A DNA stretch of 64,000 bases from Lysinibacillus sphaericus (GCF_006864135.1 NZ_SADV01000001.1:124001-188000), one strand, 5' to 3'; shown: positions 8,265-16,791, counted from the stretch's first letter. Program-made: numbers and translations. The notes: a model not told the origin generated them from the sequence alone.

Positions 8265-9272
8265 CTAAAGCTGTGTGGTTCTTAACAATTCCTTCGCAAT
8301 TAGCGTATAAGTATTCATGCGACTTTCTAGTGCATATTGATTGCAGTTTAGCATCACTTCGTCAAATCCATAAAGCTCTTGCTCTGCTACTAAAAATTCA
8401 GCGACTTCTTTCGGTGTTCCGACAAGATTGGCTTTTCGATTATTGGCAATTGTCATTTTATCCAACTCCGTAAGTGGATAATCCTTTGCTTCCTCGGGTG
8501 ACATCGCTTGAATGATTTGTCCCTTCATGAGATGGAGACGTGTAATATCAATCGGTTTCGCCAAATATTCCGCTTCCTCTAACGTATCTGCAACTGTCGC
8601 AGCATAAGTAACGATAATTTGTGGCTTCTCCATATAATAGGAAGGTATAAAGTAATCTCTATACGTATCAAATATATCCTTTGATATATTGCCAGTAAAA
8701 AATTGTGCATATGAATAACCTACACCTAATCGACCTGCCTGCATAGCGCTTTGACCACTTGATCCAAGTAACCAAGCTTCAGGTAATTGGATATTCACTG
8801 GTGCCGCAATTACTTGATCATAGACATCTTCCCCTGTTTTTTGATTATTCATCAGTTTTAATATTATTTCGAGCTTATCGTATTGCTCTGTAAATCGTTG
8901 TCTCCGTCCCTCTGCTAGTGCATAAATAGAGGCATGATCACCACCAGGGGCTCTGCCGACGCCGAAATCAATACGATTTGGCGCCAAGCCACTTAATGTT
9001 TTAAAAACCTCGGCCAACTTATATGGTGAATAGTGCATCATCATAACGCCTCCAGTACCGATTCGAAGACGTTTTGTTTTTGCTGCTAAGAAAGCAGCTG
9101 TAACTTCGGGAGCTGAACTTGCCAGTGAATGACTATTATGGTGCTCTGCTAACCACATACGATGATAGCCAAGCTCTTCACCTAAAAGCGCTATTTGTTC
9201 TGTACGCTGAAAGGCTTCCTCAGCAGTATGATCTTTTGGAATAGGCATTTGATCTAAAATACTTAATTTCAT
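8265..9272 (-). CDS. LLM-class flavin-dependent oxidoreductase
   Basis: About 335 residues of bacterial luciferase-like fold (TIM barrel, FMNH2/F420-dependent monooxygenase). Diagnostic segments are MKLSILDQMPI at the N-terminus, the MWLAEHHN motif near residue 45, LRIGTGGVMMMHYSPYKLAEVF near 75, and the phosphate-binding GRAPGGDHA. Proteins of this subgroup (B. subtilis YwcH/YceB size class) have uncertain substrates. GAGAGGG sits about 9 nt before the ATG at 9272; the upstream GTG at 9281 lies within that spacer and is less likely. It is probably a single-gene unit. Confidence 0.9.
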   Translation of the reverse strand: MKLSILDQMPIPKDHTAEEAFQRTEQIALLGEELGYHRMWLAEHHNSHSLASSAPEVTAAFLAAKTKRLRIGTGGVMMMHYSPYKLAEVFKTLSGLAPNRIDFGVGRAPGGDHASIYALAEGRRQRFTEQYDKLEIILKLMNNQKTGEDVYDQVIAAPVNIQLPEAWLLGSSGQSAMQAGRLGVGYSYAQFFTGNISKDIFDTYRDYFIPSYYMEKPQIIVTYAATVADTLEEAEYLAKPIDITRLHLMKGQIIQAMSPEEAKDYPLTELDKMTIANNRKANLVGTPKEVAEFLVAEQELYGFDEVMLNCNQYALESRMNTYTLIAKELLRTTQL

Positions 9273-9345
9273 TAAAAACACCCTCTCTGTCTAAACACTC
9301 CCCTCTACTGTAATATAGGAATATCTTTTTACAAAGCAAAAGACC

Positions 9346-9771
9346 TTACTCATAGGCTAGCCGCTTTGAATGCCATGTTTCATAAACCATACCAATAAGC
9401 AACCGGGTTTGTACGGGACTCAATACGACATCATTAAATTTCATTGCGTAAGCAGTAAATTTCTTTGTTTGTTCATCCACTACGAATTGTAAAATGGCAT
9501 GCCCTTTCTCACCTTCAAATGTAATATCACCTGATAATTCGACAACATGCTCACCTGTTTTTGCTTGGTAATACCGCCAATACGGTTCAAAAAATGCGTA
9601 ATTAAATGCATTACGAACAGATACATCTGAAAAATTCCTCAAATATCCTTCTTTTACTGTATCGATATATTCATTATCAGTTATATCTTTTTTGGCATTA
9701 TATACATATCCGACAAGTAGCCCCATAAACACAACACAAATAAATACTCTTATATGATTCCCTAAACTCAA
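9346..9771 (-). CDS. Hypothetical membrane-anchored protein
   Basis: A 141-residue protein with one N-terminal hydrophobic helix (roughly residues 8-24, IRVFICVVFMGLLVGYVYN) and a soluble, presumably extracytoplasmic domain with a mixed alpha/beta pattern (VELSGDITFEGEKGHAILQF). The start is TTG at 9771, about 13 nt after GGGGAC; no better start is visible in frame. I do not recognise the family. It lies between the monooxygenase gene and the divergent TauE gene, with short gaps that give no functional hint. Confidence 0.7.
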   Translation of the reverse strand: MSLGNHIRVFICVVFMGLLVGYVYNAKKDITDNEYIDTVKEGYLRNFSDVSVRNAFNYAFFEPYWRYYQAKTGEHVVELSGDITFEGEKGHAILQFVVDEQTKKFTAYAMKFNDVVLSPVQTRLLIGMVYETWHSKRLAYE

Positions 9772-9987
9772 ATGCTATCACGTCCCCTTTACGCAAAAAA
9801 CATCATCATCTACATATCACATTAAAAAATACACACAAAGTAGAATATTTTTGTTTTTTTGTAGAATTTTAAAATATTTAAAAATATCTAATTGTCAAAA
9901 TTAATAGAGAAATACAATTTAAGCTATTTACAGTCCTGTTTCATTTCGCTACTATCAAATTACTATTATAGAAAAGAGATGACCACC

Positions 9988-10755
9988 GTGCCTTTCGATT
10001 TAGATGTAAACATTTTACTCATTCTTATCTTTTTTGGCTTTCTAGCAGCATTTATTGATTCTGTTGTAGGAGGCGGCGGACTTATTTCATTACCCGCACT
10101 TATGTTTGTTGGTCTTCCACCATCTGCAGCCGTGGCTACCAATAAATTAGCGGGCACTATGGGGTCATTAACGAGCACCATAACATTTTATCGCTCTGGA
10201 AAATTGGATATTAAAGCCGTTTATAAATTGTTCCCATTCGTTTTTATTGGTTCCATGATTGGTGCATGGATTGTCCATCTTATGGACCCAAGCGTTCTAA
10301 AGCCGCTAATGCTTGTCATGCTAGCAGCTGTGGCTATTTATACTATTTTCAAAAAAGACTGGGGTAGCGTTTCTACCTATAAAAAATTGACGCCTAAACG
10401 TTACACATTTTTCGTAGTGATCATTACCTTAATTGGCTTCTATGATGGCTTTTTAGGGCCAGGGACAGGCTCGTTTCTACTGTTTGCCTTTTTAATAGTT
10501 GGCTTTGACTTTTTAAAATCAGCAGGCAATGCAAAGTTTTTGAATTTCGGAAGTAATATCGCCGCCCTTCTTATGTTTATATACTTAGGGCAAATAAATT
10601 ATGCCTATGGTTTACCAATGGGTCTTGCGCAAATTGCTGGCGCTATTGTTGGTTCTAAATTTGCCATTAAACGTGGAAGCGGATATGTACGTAATTTATT
10701 TATCGTTGTGACAATTCTATTACTTTTAAAAAATACATATGACTATTTTTCATGA
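9988..10755 (+). CDS. TauE/SafE-family sulfite/anion exporter
   Basis: A membrane protein of about 256 residues with seven or eight hydrophobic segments. The N-terminal half contains FIDSVVGGGGLISLPALMFVGLPPSAAVATNKLAG, the first TauE/SafE repeat, and the second half has GFYDGFLGPGTGSFLLFAF with SAGNAKFLNFGSN, the second repeat. Family members export sulfite, sulfoacetate or related organosulfur anions; substrate is not predictable here. The open frame extends back to 9892, but AAGAG at 9974-9978 best fits GTG at 9988 (or ATG at 9979). Confidence 0.9.
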   Translation: MPFDLDVNILLILIFFGFLAAFIDSVVGGGGLISLPALMFVGLPPSAAVATNKLAGTMGSLTSTITFYRSGKLDIKAVYKLFPFVFIGSMIGAWIVHLMDPSVLKPLMLVMLAAVAIYTIFKKDWGSVSTYKKLTPKRYTFFVVIITLIGFYDGFLGPGTGSFLLFAFLIVGFDFLKSAGNAKFLNFGSNIAALLMFIYLGQINYAYGLPMGLAQIAGAIVGSKFAIKRGSGYVRNLFIVVTILLLLKNTYDYFS

Positions 10756-10869
10756 TTCTTAGTAAGCCCGTAATCAAATAACGCATATAAATAACCAGGC
10801 ATCTCCGGTACGATAAATGTATCAATTAGAGGAGGTGCTTCTTTATGTCAACTACCAAACTAACAATTG

Positions 10870-11400
10870 TCCCTCGGGCAAATTGGCGTGGATTACTGTG
10901 ATCAACTGTATCACCTAGAACGTCAATTCAAGCATCTTTCACCAGGTAAACGCCGAAAATCACGGCAAAAACATTCAAAGCCGATTGTAGAGAAATTCTT
11001 AAAATGGGTGGATGAATCACCTTTCTTCGGAAAAAATGCCTTAGCCAAAGTTGCGGAATACACATTAAATCGTGTACATGGATTAAAAGCTTTTCTGTTC
11101 GACGGTAGGATTGAAATCGATAATAATCCGGTTGAAAATGCGATTCGTCCAAATGTGATTGGTCGTAAGAACTGGCTTTTCTCTGTTAGTGAAGCAGGCG
11201 CTAAAGCGAATGCCATCTGTTTAAGTTTGGCTGAAACGGCAAAAGCAAACGGCATCGATTTCTATCAATACCTAGTGACGTTAATGACAGAATTGCCAAA
11301 TTTACCGATTCACCAGCAGCCAGAGATTTTAAATAATTACATGCCTTGGTCGAAAAAATCCAAGCCACATGTACAAACTAGCCATCTATCCGAAAAAAAT
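10870..11400 (+). pseudogene. IS66-family transposase (TnpC) 3' fragment, copy 1
   Basis: About 176 codons of the C-terminal part of an IS66 transposase: YCDQLYHLERQFKHL, the DDE-associated FDGRIEIDNNPVENAIRP block, GRKNWLFSVSEAGAKANAI, and the tail NYMPWSK. The N-terminal two-thirds, with the zinc finger and first catalytic Asp residues, is missing. A small intact-looking start (GAGGAGG, then ATG at 10844, MSTTKLTIV) reads into the fragment and stops after about 18 codons, suggesting the fragment interrupts another gene. The right end after the stop (to about 11460) resembles the right end of copy 2. Confidence 0.88.
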
Positions 11401-11477
11401 TAGGATAGATCGCCATTCGTCGTGTGTACCGAAAAGGTGCGCTTTTTTATATTTTGGGCTTACTCTATATCGGAGAA

Positions 11478-11820
11478 AGTGTAGCGCAAACAATTGATTC
11501 TACACAAGATACGTCATTCGTTTTGGATATTTTATATCAATTACCTGATTTACCGCAAGGCTGCATCTTGCATAGCGATCAAGGTTCTGTGTACACATCA
11601 TATGCGTATCAAAAATCAGTCAAAGAAAAAGGAATTACCATAAGCATGTCCCGCAAAGGCACACCCACTGATAATTCCCCAATTGAAACGTTCTATCTCG
11701 ACGGAATCTACCGCACGACAAATGCGCATATGATTCAAATCGTCGAAGACTAAATTACCTATAATAACAATATCCCTATTCAAACAAAATTTAACAGCCA
11801 GTCCCCCATACCTGAATGAA
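11478..11820 (+). pseudogene. IS3-family (IS150-type) OrfB transposase 3' fragment
   Basis: Translation gives FVLDILYQLP...GCILHSDQGSVYTS, the second catalytic Asp region of the rve integrase core, then SMSRKGTPTDNSPIETF with the DNxxxE catalytic Glu block, and after an in-frame stop at about 11751 a shifted TYNNNIPIQTK..NSQSPI tail corresponding to the YNxxRxxxKLxxxSP end of IS3 OrfB proteins. It lacks its N-terminus and OrfA and is frameshifted, so it is inactive. It abuts the right end of IS66 copy 1. Confidence 0.85.
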
Positions 11821-11955
11821 AACACTGCTATCATTCAAAAATAACGTTACATCTGCCAGTTTACTTAAGCTAAAATGCTCTCTGACTGTATAATAGTTGG
11901 TTTATAGGAATTTCGCAACTTCATGTACCTACAATAATTTAGATTACAATTATGT

Positions 11956-12852
11956 TTATATAGTAACTAATTCAGCTTTCTTTTTCTTAAGTGGTGCAAA
12001 CTCTGTTAGACGTACCCAACTTAAACCAAGCGTTCCTTCACCTGCATGAACCGCTACACAAGCACTTAGTGGTAATACGGAGAAGTTTATGTACGGATAT
12101 TCGTTCTCTAAAGCTTTTTTCCAAGCGGTTGCGCCTTCTTCATCATTACAGTGAATAATTGCAACTTCAGGGATAATACTTTTTTCTAGATCTGTATTTA
12201 AAACATTTTGTACATATGTTTTAGCTCTAGTCGTAGCGCGTACTTTTTCTTTCATAACGGGCTTTCCATCTTCAAATGATATGACAACTTTAATATTCAA
12301 CAAGTTACTTAAAAATGCTTGAGTCCCTGAAACTCGACCACTTTTATGTAATTGTGATAAGTTAGCCGGAATAAATGAAAGCTCACTGTTATCTGCCATC
12401 TCATTGATTCTTTCAACAATATAGCCAGGTTCAAAACCTTCACGCTCTAACTGCTGACCGAGTTTAATCATTTTCATCATCGGAAATGACCCGATTTTTG
12501 AATCCACTGGATATACTTCAAATTCAGCTTGACCAGCTGCTGTGAAAGTGCTTTGATAAGTGCCCGAAAGATGTTGAGAGGTATGAATTGCAATTGCACA
12601 TGTATACCCTTGTTCTTTTAATGATTTATATAAGTCTACAACTTCACCAATAGCAGGTTGTGATGTCTTTGGATTTTTTTTAGCATTTCGTAGCTTTTCG
12701 TAAAACTGATCATGTGTCATATCAACAGTTTCGCGTAAAGCCCCTTCTTCGAACACTATATTAAGTGGTAATACGTGAATTTGATTGTCCTGTATGAACT
12801 TTTCATCTAACAATGCTGCTGTATCTGTAACCCATGCAATTTTCTTTCCCAT
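11956..12852 (-). CDS. DegV-family fatty-acid-binding protein
   Basis: A 298-residue DegV protein. N-terminal IAWVTDTAALLDE is the first DegV motif; KTSQPAIGEV holds the TSQP ligand-binding residues; IAIHTSQHLSGTYQST supplies the SGTYQS carboxylate-binding loop; and the C-terminal CVAVHAGEGTLGL is the H-GEGTLG signature. Such proteins (FakB) hold a fatty acid for phosphorylation by FakA; no fakA is in this window. The gene is intact although flanked on both sides by insertion-sequence debris. No clear terminator was seen between it and 11830. Confidence 0.92.
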   Translation of the reverse strand: MGKKIAWVTDTAALLDEKFIQDNQIHVLPLNIVFEEGALRETVDMTHDQFYEKLRNAKKNPKTSQPAIGEVVDLYKSLKEQGYTCAIAIHTSQHLSGTYQSTFTAAGQAEFEVYPVDSKIGSFPMMKMIKLGQQLEREGFEPGYIVERINEMADNSELSFIPANLSQLHKSGRVSGTQAFLSNLLNIKVVISFEDGKPVMKEKVRATTRAKTYVQNVLNTDLEKSIIPEVAIIHCNDEEGATAWKKALENEYPYINFSVLPLSACVAVHAGEGTLGLSWVRLTEFAPLKKKKAELVTI

Positions 12853-13047
12853 TTAAAAGTAATCCCCTTCATCTATCGTAGAATATTATTCATTTTATCT
12901 TATGCAACTATACACAGATAAGATCATCATGAGTAGTGATATTTATAATACTGTATTTATTTTTTTACAATCTTCGACATTATTTCGACAATAATTGCGA
13001 TAAAAATAGCATTTTATAAGCATACGGTAAGCTATCTAATATTTCAT

Positions 13048-13608
13048 TCGCTAATTGTTGGGCGCATATACGACATTATTGGCTGAAAGCCGATAGCAAA
13101 AATGGGAAAATCGGCTTGGATTACTGTGATCAACTGTATCGCTTAGAACGGCAATATAAGCATCTCTCACCAGGAAAGCGTCGTAAAGCACAGCAAAAGC
13201 AATCAAAACCGATTGTCGAAAAGTTTCAGGAATGGGTAGATAAATCGCCTTTCTTCGGAAAAAACACCTTGGAAAAAGTTCCCGAAAACACATTAAATCG
13301 TGTACATGGGTTAAAAGTTTCTCTGTTCGATGGTCGGATTGGAATTGATAATAATCCAGCTGAAAATCCGATTCGTCCTAATGTGATTGGCCGAAAGAAC
13401 TGGCGTTTTTCTGTGAGCGAAGCTGGTGCTAAAGCGAATGCACTGCTTGAGTCTGGCTGAAACAGCAAAAGCGAATGGTATTGATTTCTATCAATATTTA
13501 GTTAAACTAATGATGGAGCTGCCGAATTTACCGATCCATCAGCAACCCCAAATTTTAAATAAATACATGCCTTGGTCGAAAAATATCCAAGCCACATGTG
13601 CAAAATAG
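13048..13608 (+). pseudogene. IS66-family transposase (TnpC) 3' fragment, copy 2
   Basis: This fragment begins a little earlier in the protein than copy 1 (CWAHIRRYWLKADS) and continues through KIGLDYCDQLYRLERQYKHL and IDNNPAENPIRPNVIGRKNW. A 2-nt deletion near 13440, relative to copy 1, breaks the frame (ALLESG stop), after which AETAKANGIDFYQYL...YMPWSK resumes. Right-end sequence to about 13690 resembles that after copy 1. The two copies differ at many positions, so they are not a recent duplication. Confidence 0.88.
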
Positions 13609-13721
13609 CCATCTATTCGAAAAAAATTTCAGATAGATGGACATTCGTAGTGCGGTCCGGAAAGATGCGCATATTTTTTATATTTCGGGCTTACATTCTT
13701 TATATCTTTAAAAACGAAATA

Positions 13722-13752
13722 AAGCGGTGCAATTATATTAATTGCACCGCTT
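13722..13752 (-). terminator. Strong hairpin downstream of the YqeB-like gene
   Basis: A perfect 14-bp stem AAGCGGTGCAATTA / TAATTGCACCGCTT with a 3-nt loop; on the minus strand a T-rich tail follows. It likely ends the minus-strand gene at 13836. Confidence 0.8.
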
Positions 13753-13835
13753 ATTGGTTTTGTATATATATTGTTTTACAATGGTCAATTCTCAATTTTT
13801 GAATAGGCCATTTACTCTTCACTTTTCTTTGTCGT

Positions 13836-14519
13836 TTATCGATAATATTGACTTTTATTTTTTTCTTTTACAGATACTCTTAGCTTCCAAAGCTCTTTAG
13901 CTAACTGAAATACTTCTTCATCATTCCCATCTTCAATCGCTACTTTTCTTGCTTTTAATAGAGCATTTGCAGCAGGTGATAGATCAGGACAATCCTGCAC
14001 CCATTTTTTATAATCTTCTATAAAAGGTGCTGTATCACTCCATACATAATTATGTTTTAAAAAAGCAGCACCAACTGTATTTCTATTAAGCTCTTGTTTA
14101 TATCGAAACAGCTCTTTCTCATCGTTACCTAATAATACTATTTGCTTTCCATCTATAAATACAAGTGAAATATCTTCCTTTTTTAAGATAGTTTCATCAT
14201 CTCTAAGTTTTAACATAACTTTCTCATCATAAATAGTCATTTCTAAGCTTTCATGAAAAGAAAATAATGTCACCATAATTCCCGCAAACAATCCAAGAAC
14301 CATTGTGATAAAACCTACCCATGCTCCATTATAAGATGCAATTAGATTTAAAGGCCCTTGAAAGGGTACCCATGGTAAAGTAATAGCCCATTTAGCAATA
14401 CTCGGAAGAAACCAACCAAGCACTAAACCGAGAAGTGGGAAACCAAGCCACAAGATCACTTTATCGGCTTTGGAAAAATTCAACAATGTATAATTATTAT
14501 CCAAACTTTTATTCATCAT
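13836..14519 (-). CDS. YqeB-like membrane protein
   Basis: A 227-residue protein with two N-terminal membrane segments (about residues 20-42 and 65-88) and a cytoplasmic C-terminal half of mixed helices and strands (ILKKEDISLVFIDGKQIVLLG, then a helical tail). The layout and the FSKADKVILWLGFPLLGLVLGW start resemble B. subtilis YqeB-family proteins of unknown function; I am moderately sure of that link. AAAGGTGA precedes tandem ATGs at 14519/14516. It is flanked by IS66 debris downstream and by a repeat-rich intergenic region upstream. Confidence 0.7.
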   Translation of the reverse strand: MMNKSLDNNYTLLNFSKADKVILWLGFPLLGLVLGWFLPSIAKWAITLPWVPFQGPLNLIASYNGAWVGFITMVLGLFAGIMVTLFSFHESLEMTIYDEKVMLKLRDDETILKKEDISLVFIDGKQIVLLGNDEKELFRYKQELNRNTVGAAFLKHNYVWSDTAPFIEDYKKWVQDCPDLSPAANALLKARKVAIEDGNDEEVFQLAKELWKLRVSVKEKNKSQYYR

Positions 14520-14562
14520 TTCACCTTTATTTACTTAATATTAGGTAAATAATAACACTAGA

Positions 14563-14724
14563 TTAATATACTGTCAAAATAATTAATTTTATTCTACTCG
14601 TATTACTCCCTGTATAGATTTGGCATTCTCCTAGAAACCCATCAACAGTTATTTCAATAATTTCAGAAGCTCTACTTCCTGCTTCAAATAAAGACTGCTC
14701 AACGACACTTCCAATTACACCCAA
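14563..14724 (-). CDS. Possible small ORF or gene remnant
   Basis: A 53-codon minus-strand frame starting at TTG (14724), reading GVIGSVVEQSLFEAGSRASE and later ITVDGFLGECQIYTG. AAAGGGG is well placed for an ATG at about 14729, but that ATG is in a frame that stops after four codons, so a frameshift may have killed the gene. The peptide has protein-like composition but matches no family I know. Confidence 0.25.
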   Translation of the reverse strand: MGVIGSVVEQSLFEAGSRASEIIEITVDGFLGECQIYTGSNTSRIKLIILTVY

Positions 14725-14800
14725 CTCATTTTTTCCCCTTTCTAAGTAATAGCAAAAGGTTTATAATTTGCTATGATTTTTCTCCAAATTAAAATGGACG

Positions 14801-14867
14801 GTAAAGTGAAACTTTAATCTGCGGAGGTTTTCTTCATTCCCACTGATTGTTAGTCTTCACTATTGGC
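14801..14867 (+). repeat. Upstream copy of the AAAGTGAAA..TTAATC hairpin repeat
   Basis: It aligns over about 67 bp with 16417-16482: both begin TAAAGTGAAA, continue TTTAATC, a purine-rich GG run, CCCAC, GATT and TTCAC, and end with GGC. It lies about 140 bp before the sigma gene. Confidence 0.6.
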
Positions 14868-14943
14868 TATTAACTAATGCTAGATAAATTACTAATTATT
14901 TTCTTTGATGTTAAAAAAATAAGATAAATTTTTTTATACTATC

Positions 14944-14968
14944 AACTTTTTTTCCCCTTTCACACGTC
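14944..14968 (+). promoter_or_regulatory. Candidate ECF (sigV-type) autoregulated promoter
   Basis: TCAAC/T-rich at 14942-14950 and CGTCTA at 14965-14970 match the AAC ... CGTC pattern of ECF-sigma promoters recognised by SigV/SigM-type factors. The gap between AAC and CGTC is 18 nt, slightly long. The sigma gene starts about 40 nt downstream. Confidence 0.5.
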
Positions 14969-15010
14969 TAGTAGATGTATACAATTTGAAAATGTTATAA
15001 AGGAGCTTCT

Positions 15011-15535
15011 TTGGACATGAAAACAAGAAATGCATTTCAACATGAAGAGGTGTTTGTCCAGTTAATTCGTGAACAGAAAGAGCGTTTTTATTTGCTCGCG
15101 TATAGCTATACGAAAAATGAACAGGACGCACTTGATGTCGTACAAGACAGTATTCAAAAAGCAATGCTTTCTCTAGATCGACTAGAAAATGTCGAGTATA
15201 TGAAAAGCTGGTTTTACAAAATCGTCGTACGTACATCTATAGATTTTTTACGTAAGCATAAACGCTTACAAGTAACAGATGATGATACATTGCAATATTT
15301 AACAACTGCGCAAGAGGATGTCTACGAAAACGTTGATTTAGAGCATGCGTTAGAAGACTTACCCGTAATGTACCGTGAAGTTGTTATTTTACATTATTTC
15401 GAAGATTTAAAACTCGCTGATGTTGCAAATATTCTTAACATTAAGCTGAGTACTGCTAAATCACGTCTTTATAAAGCGCTAAAACTATTGAAAATACAGT
15501 TGGAAGATGTGAAGGGAGAAACAGCACATGGATGA
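15011..15535 (+). CDS. sigV: ECF RNA polymerase sigma factor, SigV-like
   Basis: A 174-residue ECF sigma factor. Region 2 (ERFYLLAYSYTKNEQDALDVVQDSIQKAM) recognises the -10 element and region 4 (LPVMYREVVILHYFEDLKLADVANILNIKLSTAKSRLYKALK) the -35. AAAGGAG at 14999-15005 can serve TTG at 15011 (5-nt spacing) or ATG at 15017 (11-nt). Its stop overlaps the next gene by 8 bp. That gene encodes an RsiV-type anti-sigma factor, so the pair corresponds to the B. subtilis sigV-rsiV lysozyme-response system. A likely autoregulated promoter lies upstream. Confidence 0.88.
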   Translation: MDMKTRNAFQHEEVFVQLIREQKERFYLLAYSYTKNEQDALDVVQDSIQKAMLSLDRLENVEYMKSWFYKIVVRTSIDFLRKHKRLQVTDDDTLQYLTTAQEDVYENVDLEHALEDLPVMYREVVILHYFEDLKLADVANILNIKLSTAKSRLYKALKLLKIQLEDVKGETAHG

Positions 15536-16409
15536 AAAATTAAAAGAATTAGAAAAACAATATAATGAGGTATCTATTCCAAAGGAGCTTGATTTTGTGG
15601 TTGAAAACGCATTAAAACAAGGTAAAAAGAACAGAAAAAAAAGAGCACCACAATGGTTACTTGGATCTGCGGCAGCTGCAATGCTTTTTACAGCTGGTTT
15701 AAATGTCAGTCCTGCAATGGCACGAACACTTTCAGATATTCCTGTTGTTGGCAGTGTCGTAAAAGTCTTAACTTGGACTGAATATGAAGTAAAAGAAGAG
15801 ACATACGATGCAAACATTAAAGTACCTTCTATTGAAAACTTAGAAAATAAAGATCTTGCTAATGCTTTAAATGAGAAATACCGTTCAGAAGGTAAAGCTC
15901 TTTATAATGACTTTATTGCCGAAGTTGGTGATTTAAAGGCTAACGGTGGCGGCCATTTAGGTGTAGATAGTGGCTACGACGTAAAAACAGATAATGACCA
16001 AATCTTGTCGATTGGTCGTTACACTGTCAATACAGTAGGATCCTCTTCTACAACGATGCACTACGATACGATTGATAAACAAAATGAAATTTTAATTACA
16101 CTGCCAATGCTATTTAAAGACGATAATTATATTAAAACGATCAGCGATAACATTATCGAACAGATGCGCCAACAAGCCGCTTCCGACTCAGATAAAGTAT
16201 ACTGGGTAAAAGGTGCAGGGCATGAAGAGGTTACGGACAACTTTACAGCTATTAAAGCAGACCAGCAATTTTATATTTCTAATAAAGGGAAACTTGTGAT
16301 TTCCTTTGATAAATATGAAGTGGCACCAGGCTATATGGGTGTAGTAGAATTTGAAATCCCAACAGATGTCCTTAAAAAGGATCTTGTAAGCTCTAATTAT
16401 ATTCATTAA
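15528..16409 (+). CDS. rsiV: RsiV-like anti-sigma factor with DUF3298 domain
   Basis: A 293-residue type II membrane protein. Residues 1-42 are cytoplasmic and should bind the sigma factor; a membrane segment spans about 43-65 and ends NVSPAMA, an AxA-type signal peptidase site. The extracellular part contains a DUF4163-like segment and a C-terminal DUF3298 region (EILITLPMLFKDDNYIKTISDNI). B. subtilis RsiV has the same size and layout, binds lysozyme, and is then cleaved by signal peptidase and RasP. No oatA-like target is next to this pair. Confidence 0.88.
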   Translation: MDEKLKELEKQYNEVSIPKELDFVVENALKQGKKNRKKRAPQWLLGSAAAAMLFTAGLNVSPAMARTLSDIPVVGSVVKVLTWTEYEVKEETYDANIKVPSIENLENKDLANALNEKYRSEGKALYNDFIAEVGDLKANGGGHLGVDSGYDVKTDNDQILSIGRYTVNTVGSSSTTMHYDTIDKQNEILITLPMLFKDDNYIKTISDNIIEQMRQQAASDSDKVYWVKGAGHEEVTDNFTAIKADQQFYISNKGKLVISFDKYEVAPGYMGVVEFEIPTDVLKKDLVSSNYIH

Positions 16410-16416
16410 TCATTTA

Positions 16417-16482
16417 ATAAAGTGAAATTTTAATCCGTGGGGGTTTCTATACCCACGGATTATTAATTTTCACCAATCGGGC
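16417..16482 (+). repeat. Downstream copy of the AAAGTGAAA..TTAATC hairpin repeat
   Basis: GTGAAATTTTAATCCGTGGG pairs imperfectly with CCCACGGATTATTAATTTTCAC across a 10-nt loop. It starts right after rsiV and is related to 14801-14867 on the far side of the operon. Confidence 0.65.
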
Positions 16483-16490
16483 TTTTACGG

Positions 16491-16536
16491 GCAGTAAGTC
16501 TCCCACCTCACTTCTTAATGTGGGGAGACTTACTGC
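16491..16536. repeat. Long perfect hairpin GCAGTAAGTCTCCC
   Basis: A 14-bp perfect inverted repeat (16491-16504 with 16523-16536) encloses an 18-nt loop. A short T run follows on the plus strand, so it may also act as a terminator for sigV-rsiV. Confidence 0.7.
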
Positions 16537-16554
16537 TCTTTAAAATTTAATTCT

Positions 16555-16594
16555 AAAAACGAGGTATTTGAACCGTCAATTACCTCGTTTTTTT
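16555..16594 (+). terminator. Hairpin terminator downstream of rsiV
   Basis: AAAACGAGGTA pairs with TTACCTCGTTTT and is followed by a T run. It is the third hairpin in the rsiV-gerB interval. Confidence 0.8.
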
Positions 16595-16622
16595 CTATAA
16601 AAAATTTTTTCATGAGCTATAG

Positions 16623-16791
16623 CAATTATGCCTCGGCATAATTGCGTCCGGAATCGGCTTTAACTTCTTTCAGCGGATGTTTTTTGTACCGAAAGCGTAG
16701 CGACAGGTACAGATGTTTGGACACCCGCTATAAAATGACTTAAAACCGCTTTCACCTCACCACCTATAAAGGTTGGGGACTTTTGTAGCTG
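16623..16791 (+). repeat. Dispersed palindromic element, full-length copy
   Basis: It begins with the perfect palindrome CAATTATGCC-TC-GGCATAATTG, continues GCGTCCGGAATCGGCTTT, has one core unit (ACCGAAAGCGTAGCGACAGG), and ends with the right-end module CACCTCACCACCTATAAAGG then TTGGGGACTTTTGTAGCTG. The same ordered modules are found at 45179-45552. No open reading frame of note. Confidence 0.8.
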
